Shown: positions 56,771 through 64,000 of the stretch, piece by piece
Layout: the number at the start of each line of letters is the position of its first letter
Numbering within the stretch: the first letter of the stretch is position 1
Translations under genes and position numbers: made by a program
Notes under the pieces: model-generated
Seen by the model: the letters and a program-made list of their open reading frames with translations, nothing else
Told to the model about the DNA's origin: nothing
Database searches by the model: none
Assembly: GCF_016097555.1 (NCBI RefSeq)
Contig: NC_054699.1
Span: 5,135,673-5,199,672 of the forward strand
Source of the DNA: Gigantopelta aegis
Taxonomy: Eukaryota > Mollusca > Gastropoda > Neomphalida > Peltospiridae
Reading direction: 5' to 3'
DNA: 64,000 bases

Positions 56771-59700
56771 AAAAAAACACCAACAAGAGTGATATTTATT
56801 TGTTTATTTCATAAACCTCCACATTTACTGTCCCAGTAAAATATCTCAACTGACACGTAATTAGCATTATGTTTCAACTTTATATTTGACTTTTAGGCCA
56901 ACTTTGCTGTAAACAAAGATGTCAATAATTAATGACACGTTTTAAAAGACTTTGTTTTAAACATCTTACTTGAGAATAGTACATGGGCATATTAAGTTTT
57001 TTTAAAGTGAAAATTGCTTCTATTGAGTATTTGTTGTAAGGTTTTAACCAATTTGCATGGGGTTTTTTTTATCAGTTGGAGGGCACTAATGCACCTCAAA
57101 CCTATATGTTTATGACTCTGGAAATGAAAACATCAATATTTATAATTAATAATAGTGCCAACTATGATAACATTTACCAAGGCAGCCAAATTGGTGTTGC
57201 AGTATTGATCGGTTGTTGAACAAAACTTGTGGAAATAAAACAATTATTCCTTTCCCATTATCTAGCGCTTTGCAAGCTAAGCTGGTTTATTTATCAAAGG
57301 TTATATATACAAATACAGATCAATATTATATAAACACACTTCAAATGGTATATTTTCTGTCAAGAAAGATCAATAAATTAATGTTTTATTTTACTGTACA
57401 ACAATCTTCAACAGTACTATAGAATACACAAATATTGCTACTTGTAACAATCATAAACATCTTTGTAAATAGAGACTATCAAACAAACACAGTAAAGACA
57501 CAATCGTGGCTCACATAAGAAAAATATTGGTTTTCAGTCGTATTGGATTTATATAATTATATTAATCGTTTTTTCTTTCCTAGTAGTTTTCAAATAAATA
57601 TTATTTAAAAACGAACAATGTATATAAATGTTCCCAAGTAATACATCTAATAATAATATCATTATTCTTGTTAATTTTTGAATGGAAGGCCCTATATATT
57701 ACTGTTGGAGAAAAAAAAATGCAATGCTATACTTTTTGTTAGGGTTTTACTGCTAAATAAGTGCAGTTATTTTGCTTAGTCACACTATGTCACTATGTGA
57801 CAATAGTTTGCTCTGTGGAATGTTATTTGGTCACATACAAAAATTATTTGGTCACATACAACACATTTGAAACGTGGGCCACATTTGGACCAACATAATG
57901 TAATATAAATATTTTTTTTTATTTATTCAGGACTCATCTATTTAAAACAAAACGAGTACCATATGCTACAAATGTTCGTTCTGGTTATTTGCTAAAAAAA
58001 AAAAATATACCAACAAATGAAAATAACATTTCACCGCTTTTAATATCTTTTAAATTATACATAAAAATTAATTTTTTGAAAAGGGTATCTGTTAATTATT
58101 AAATAAAACTGGAAATGCCACAAATTAAAAACAAAACCTGTGGTTTTAGTTAAGATTCAAAAGTAAATCTTAAAACTAAATACAAATAAATTAATATGTG
58201 GAATGTAAAGGTATATAATAAAAATTGATTTCAGTATAGTAATACAACATATTTTTGTGACACAAAAGGAATAAAATATGTAAGTGTAACATCGGAATAA
58301 AAAAAAAAATATATATATTACAAATCAAACAAAATCTTTTAAGATCAACATCAGCGGAGTGAAGGCCATAGTAAAGTAACTGATTAATCCACTGGAATTT
58401 GTGCAAAAAATGAATTTTCAGTATAAATATAAAAAATCCCAGTTTAATCCAGTATTTGTCAAATGTTCCTGTCCAAACTGAAGTTGCTTTATGTATTCAC
58501 TGAAAAACAAATTATGTCTGTTTTAAACTCTTGTGTTTTGTTTGGGAAAGAAAACATCGAATTTGGCTAAATGCTATCAATTTACTAAATTAATCATAAA
58601 GAATACACAACATACTTTTCATTTCTTATTATGTTTATAATTAGCATTTTTACAATAGTGTAGGGCATATTGCAAGTTATTCTTATTGTACCATATTGTT
58701 TGAAACAAATGTTATACATGTAAACATGAAAACTTATTTATTATTCATATTATTTTGATGATTAACATTAATAAGTTACAGTACAACTACAAGTAAAATA
58801 ATTATATCCAATGACTTTAAATCTTTTCACTCAAGTCCAGTGACTTGAAAATTTAAGGAATTTCCAATATTTTCACAACATTGTGATAAGTATACAGATA
58901 AATTGTCAACAAATGTACAAAATCACAGTCCACCATTCAGGTTTTAACTTCTCATAACATGACCATGACTATTTGGGATGTACCTAAAACCTTTCGAAAC
59001 AGCATAAAATAATTGGGGAAATTACATTTTAATTTATAAAATTCTTTAAAAAAAATAAAATGGAGATTTTCTAAAATTGAAACACCACAAATTAATATGT
59101 GAAATAAATTGTGCTAAGTTTTGATAATATTTTCAGTTTATTATAGCTAGTTTATTCACTGACCACAAAACATGGACTATTGTCTGGGTACATTTTGTGC
59201 AGTATGATTCACAATTCAGGTTTGAGAGATGGCTAATTCTAAAAGCTGTTAATAAATGTTCAAACTGATGAGTAAGTGTTGCTACAATAAACATACATTT
59301 TAAAACAGATTGCTTCTTGATGATTTATACCAACAACTGAAACTGAATTAAAAAAAACCCATTTAAATGTTGGTAAAACTTTAGGCACATCCCAACGAGT
59401 TCTTTGAAACTATAACAACCAGTGAAAACAAGTTCACTATTAAAACAATCCTGTCTTAAAATCAACAAAGGTTTGCATTATATTTAGGACTTTCATTTAT
59501 TTATTTATTTTGTACAAAAAGAAACATCAGTTGATATTTTACAATAGATTTAAAGAAACTTAATTTGTATACAACACCAATAAATGTTCATTCTTAAAGA
59601 AGATATGACAGTTCTCTAAAACCTATAATTGGAATTTACTTTACCTTGCTTAGTATTCATGTACTCTTTTAGCACACTGGGTGTATTATTAATTATCCTA

Positions 59701-60482
59701 ATAATGTTCAAAGAAGCTGAAGACATTGTCTTGTCTCGATGTAACCATTTAGCATGCACCAGAATTGTGATGCCACTGAAAATGTTTTTTAGAAATACAT
59801 CTAGAGCAAATATTTCTGTCTCCAAAATGTTTTTCATATTTTACATTTGGTTTTTAATTGTTTTTCTATTTTCTATTTTTTTCTTAAGGCAATAGGAGTG
59901 CTCCATACAAGAATAGTCACACTATTAATAGCCGATTGACTAGACACACATTACAATTCATCAGTTGTTATGCTATAGGCTATTGTTTTGGCTATTCTCA
60001 TACGAGACACTCGTATCATACCATATACGTTTGCCTTTCTGTTCATTAACTTTATTTATGTTCAGAAAATAAAACCTTTAAACATAAGACAAATATAAAA
60101 CTGACAAATAATTACAAAAATAAATATAAAATATAGCTTTACAGAGACAAAATGATTTTGTCTAAAATACCTGCTACTGAATCGTTAAGAATGTTTTACA
60201 ATTCAGAACGTTTTCATTGATCATGGATATAAGCATTTACTCATTGCTATCCAAGATTTGAAAAACTCTATAGGACATAATAATATACTCAGAAATAGTT
60301 TTCAGATGACTATACATGCAAACAATTACAATTTCAAGCACAGAAACAATTTATATAGGTGAATTTTAAACATTGTGTAACCGACAAGTGAACAGCATGA
60401 TGGTTCACATGAAATATGCCTTGTATTGCATAGATCCACCTGGAAATTAATTAAGCTTCATCTAGTTTTGACCATGTGACTA
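56771..60482. other. Long AT-rich stretch without recognised gene
   Basis: No SINE, satellite or domain-bearing frame is seen in 3.7 kb, which stands out in such a repeat-rich window. Candidate frames (57213-57422, 59629-59895) are hydrophobic and low-complexity. It could be an intron or a long 3'UTR of a gene outside the window. Confidence 0.4.
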
Positions 60483-60492
60483 ATACTTTGCA

Positions 60493-60826
60493 GGGCGGGA
60501 CGTAGCCCAGTGGTAAAGCACTCATTTGCTGTGCAGTTGGTTTGGGATCAATCCTAGTCGGTGGGCCCATTAGGCTATTTCTCGTTCCAGCCAGTCGCGC
60601 ACCGCGATGGTATATAAAAATATATGTGGTATGTGCTATCCTGTCTGTTGGATGGTGCACATACAATATCCTATGCTACTAATGAAAACAAAATATAGCA
60701 GTTTTCCTCTCTAAGACTATATGTCAAAATTACCACATGTTCAACAATCAATAGCTGATGATTAATAAATCAATGTGCCCTAGTGGTATTGTTAAACAAA
60801 ACAAACTTTTAACTTTTTTTAACTTT
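60493..60826 (+). mobile_element. SINE family A, full-length with 10-bp target duplication
   Basis: Plus strand, starting GGGCGGGACGTAGCCCAGTG (A box TAGCCCAGTGG) with TTTGGGATCAATCC (B box region), and ending in A/T-rich tail. Flanked by ATACTTTGCA (60483-60492 and 60827-60836). This copy shows the tRNA-like head most clearly. Confidence 0.96.
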
Positions 60827-60889
60827 ATACTTTGCAAGTAATTATGACCATTTTGCAGAAACATTCTGTATACAGAGGATAATTAAGAA

Positions 60890-61294
60890 GATTGACAGCA
60901 AGTAATCAGAATGACAAAACTGTAATACATGATCATGCAGGGCTGTATCTCGAATGGGCATTTGGTAAAATAGTCGTTGAAGCCATGAATCTCTATAGGA
61001 CAGCCAATCACAAGGAGATCCTTTACTGGATATTTCATCCCTCTTGCTCTGTCACAAAGAGAACTGCCAGACTAGTTTACTGGACATTTCATCACTCTTG
61101 CACTGCCCAAAAAGAGGACTGCCACTCCCATACTAGTTTACTGGAGATTTCATCCCCTTGCACTGTCACAAAGAGCACTGCCACTCCCATACTAGAGATT
61201 TCATCACCCTTGTACTGTCACAAAGAGCACTGCCACTCCCACACTAGTTTACTGTACTAAATCAGAACTAGCACAGGTCAGAGCTTTTTAGAAT
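60890..61294 (+). repeat. Dispersed segment with tandem ~50-bp units
   Basis: Homologous to 48640-48960. It contains about four copies of a unit with TTTCATC(A/C)C..CTTGCACTGTCACAAAGAG..ACTGCCACTCCCA. The open frame 60892-61260 runs through these units and is not a gene. Confidence 0.8.
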
Positions 61295-61583
61295 AAAAAA
61301 GTTTGTTTGTTTAAGGACACCACTAGAGCACATTTATTTATTAGTCATCAACTATTGGATGTCAAATATTTGGTAATTTTGATAGTCTAAAAAAGGAAAC
61401 CTGCTACATTTCTCCATTAGTAGCAAGATATCTTTTATATGCATCATCCCATAGACAGGATAGCACATACCACAGCCTTACATATACCAGCAAGAAATAG
61501 CTCAATAGTCCCACTGATGGGGATCAATCTCAAACTCACCATGCATCAAACGAGCGCTTTACCACTGACCTACATCCCGCCCC
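61295..61583 (-). mobile_element. SINE family A inserted in the dispersed segment
   Basis: Flanked by CTTTTTAGA(A)T (61284-61294 and 61584-61593). The paralogue at 48640-48960 reads through without the SINE (CATTAGAATAAGTACAGCTG). Minus strand, full-length, diverged head. Confidence 0.93.
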
Positions 61584-61593
61584 CTTTTTAGAT

Positions 61594-64000
61594 TAAGTAC
61601 ACCTGTGATGACATTCACTAGCTGTCATTAGACCAATATTTAATGTATTCTAGGGTAAAAGATAGACTCCATTAATTCACATGAAAATATATGGTGTGGT
61701 AATTAACTATGGAGCTGCAATCACACAGATGTGCTTCTCTTGAGTAATTTATTCACATCATTTCGGTACATACTCAGAAGATACAGAATATGCAAAAGCT
61801 CTTAATATCATATTTAAACCATGTTGGTACCGACAACTACGCGTACTTCTAGGCACCATTTTGGCTGCAATATAAATTCAGGTGGTGGTAAATTAATTTC
61901 CAGGTGTATACTAAAAAGAGCAAGCAGCTGACAACGGATTTCTAAGTTCTCACAAATACTTCTTATACATGATTAGATAAAAGTATTAAAAGCCACGAAC
62001 ACTGAACATTTATATTACTACGATTATGAGTGGTCAACGTAGTAGCGATCACTCAAGTAGTTCCGTTTTGTTTTGACAAGGAGAACATAACGAAGATGGA
62101 ATGTAAAGTAGGTTGCATAAGAACTGAGGTAAATATAACGTGCTCTGTTCACACAGTGCACCAAATCCAAGGTAAAAAGGAATCAGACCATTATTACTGT
62201 GGCAACACAAACACAGGGTACTATTTGTAACATATACCTGTACAAAATGTGGTTAATAAATAAACATCACGAGATTCTCATATATAGGTAACACAATCAT
62301 TAAAATATGTTTAAGCATTTTCATCTGATTATTATGGCAGAAGTAATATTTATAGCTAATGTTGACCAGGTGATAAATACAAGAGTGGATCTAGGATTTC
62401 CAATACGGGATGGAGGGAGGGGGTAATGATAATTCTAGAAAGGGACCTCTTGAACATGTTATGATACATGTACTGAATATATATATATATATATATACTG
62501 TTTCTGAATTTTGGTAGTAAATATACATGATTCCCAATTTTAAATTCTGAGTCACATTGACTCTAAAATATTTCACAATCCTAAAACCTCAACACATGAG
62601 ACTAGCTGCATGGCAGGCTATTTCAATCTGAAATGTAAATACATCATTTAACAGTTGAAAAGTACACCATTTACCAGCTGATCAATAAATCACTTATCAC
62701 AGCTATGATAAATACAACTGATCAGTAACTGTTATCCTTAAAAATATTTTTAAAACAAATTTCAAAGCAATCTAAAAATCATTAATTGCATGATTACGCA
62801 ATGTAGACGGCCAACTGTAGTCTTAATTTGTCTATACACCAAGCAATTCTTAGCTCTAGTTTGGCTTCTGTAAAAAATTGCATTGGCAAAACACCATAAC
62901 AGCCATTATAAACTGACATTAAAAACAAACATCTGTGAAAATAATTCATGATTTGGTATTTTCATTAAAATGAAAACAGTAAAAAATATATGTATACAGA
63001 TAAAACTAGCAGAGATGAAAATAAGGGATAAGTTTGGACAATTTAGAACACAACAATAAACTCAACTGACAACCTATAGTAACTGGCTATGTTATTTATC
63101 CTGCAATCCTATATACTTCGAAATATTAATGAAATTAACCATTTTATTACACAATTTAACTTTACTATTTTGTTGAGTAGTAAGCTTATGCATGTTGAAT
63201 GCCTTATCAACTACAATATCTATACACCAACACAAAATAATTCTTAAATAACAACAGTTTATTTCTTATTTTTAAAACAAATATTGTCTACAAAATGTTT
63301 TTGAAAAACCAAACCCACCAACTGGAAATAAAATAATAAGTACCTACACTTAACAATACACTATTCCTTTGCTGGTCATAACTAATTCCAAAAAGCTCTA
63401 TTTTTGGTCAGTGTCCGAAAATACAGAAATGTATCTAATGATCATTATCTGCCAATATATTTGTATACAGTGATTGCAGTATAGATACACAGACATTTAT
63501 TTGACTTTGCTGTTGGATTGTGTATTGTATATTGTTTGCATTTCCATAATATAATACACAAATACACAGATCATGTGAATTTCTTTTCGAATCACTGCTT
63601 TGTTATTCTCAGAGTCATACTGAAAGTCAATAAGTTGCAAGTTTCTGAATTATTATATAAAAGAATGTATACATCTTATGTTGGCAGAACATCTGTACAC
63701 ATTATTAAAACTAAGAATCGATCACAAGAGTACTGAAAGACAAACACACAGACAAACTATAAGACCCCAAGACATATAGAAGTTGGGGGAGCAAAATGAC
63801 AGGAACAAATCCATGACTAGCTTATGTCCTGAATACACAGCATGGCAGTGACGTCTACAGGAACTACCAATCAGTTTTCATTGGCCATCTGTCAGGTAAC
63901 TATGGAGATTACCATGTACTGAAATGTTTATTCAATAATCACCCAAAGATGATGTAAAATAACAGCTAGACTGAAGAGTCAAAACACGTCTTTCTATGAC
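61594..64000. other. AT-rich, no gene recognised
   Basis: Contains a (TA)n run at about 62477-62498 and a short GGATGGAGGGAGGGGG patch near 62408. Frames at 62030-62230 and 63518-63736 lack recognisable domains. The last ~250 bases (from 63740) are less AT-rich but show no exon that can be defended. Confidence 0.4.

Noticed and set aside
60493..60570. Functional tRNA gene at the SINE head
   Set aside because: A and B boxes are present, but the sequence continues into the SINE body, lacks a proper 3' acceptor stem and sits between target duplications.
60451..60666. 71-codon minus-strand frame
   Set aside because: Antisense reading through a SINE.
60892..61260. 122-codon frame with His/Ser/Cys repeats
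   Set aside because: Reads through tandem ~50-bp units of a dispersed repeat; the paralogue at 48640 does not keep the frame.

Overview
This window is eukaryotic nuclear DNA: AT-rich, gene-poor, with long introns and intergenic stretches. It is packed with SINEs, non-LTR and LTR retrotransposons, hAT/MITE-type elements, foldback elements, microsatellites and two large satellite arrays. GIMAP/AIG1-type GTPase genes with an N-terminal micro-exon, a very abundant tRNA-derived SINE and a Gmr1-like Ty3/Gypsy element together suggest a marine mollusc, probably a gastropod. That assignment is inference; no host marker gene is present. One 200-base run of N (21825-22024) is an assembly gap. LAYOUT. 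1-11 kb: no convincing host gene. It holds a foldback element, a 158-bp MITE with an 8-bp target duplication, a second tRNA-derived SINE, long microsatellites, and two copies of a hAT-like element. One hAT copy sits inside a SINE and the other carries its own MITE. 11-24 kb: a GIMAP locus on the plus strand. A candidate promoter/5'UTR and a 10-base first coding exon (ATGGCATCAG, then a consensus donor) lie at 11.06 kb. After a 10.3-kb intron filled by a decayed RNase H-bearing non-LTR retrotransposon and an inverted-repeat structure come two alternative GTPase-domain exons in the same phase. The first (21.35 kb) has two frameshifts and runs into the gap next to a Tc1 transposase fragment. The second (22.93 kb) is open and would give a 308-residue protein. 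24-36 kb: intergenic DNA with SINEs, a 0.94-kb foldback element with a nested palindromic MITE, and a 3.3-kb satellite of about 30 copies of a 110-bp unit showing higher-order structure. 36.3 kb: one well-bounded minus-strand exon encodes an SH3 domain. It carries an in-frame TGA at a normally invariant Trp, and a relic duplicate of its start lies just upstream. 38.4 kb: remnant of a transposon-derived Cys-rich (CXC/Tesmin-like) C-terminus. 40.3-46.9 kb: a 73-bp minisatellite split by a 6-kb Gypsy element with 1.27-kb LTRs, a TGCGG target duplication and a single 834-codon frame. Its domain order is Gag-protease-integrase C-terminus-RT/RNase H, i.e. Gmr1-like, with the integrase core and most of RT missing. 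47-51 kb: SINEs and small duplications. 50.95-54.26 kb: a second satellite with two related unit lengths (138 and 89 bp). 55.4-56.25 kb: an inverted duplication with a SINE in each arm. 56.6-64 kb: AT-rich DNA with two target-site-flanked SINEs and no recognisable gene. HOW IT FITS TOGETHER. Only two host loci are supported: GIMAP (immunity/stress-linked septin-like GTPases) and an SH3-domain gene of which one exon is visible. Nearly everything else is repeat biology, and nested insertions let several relative ages be read directly.
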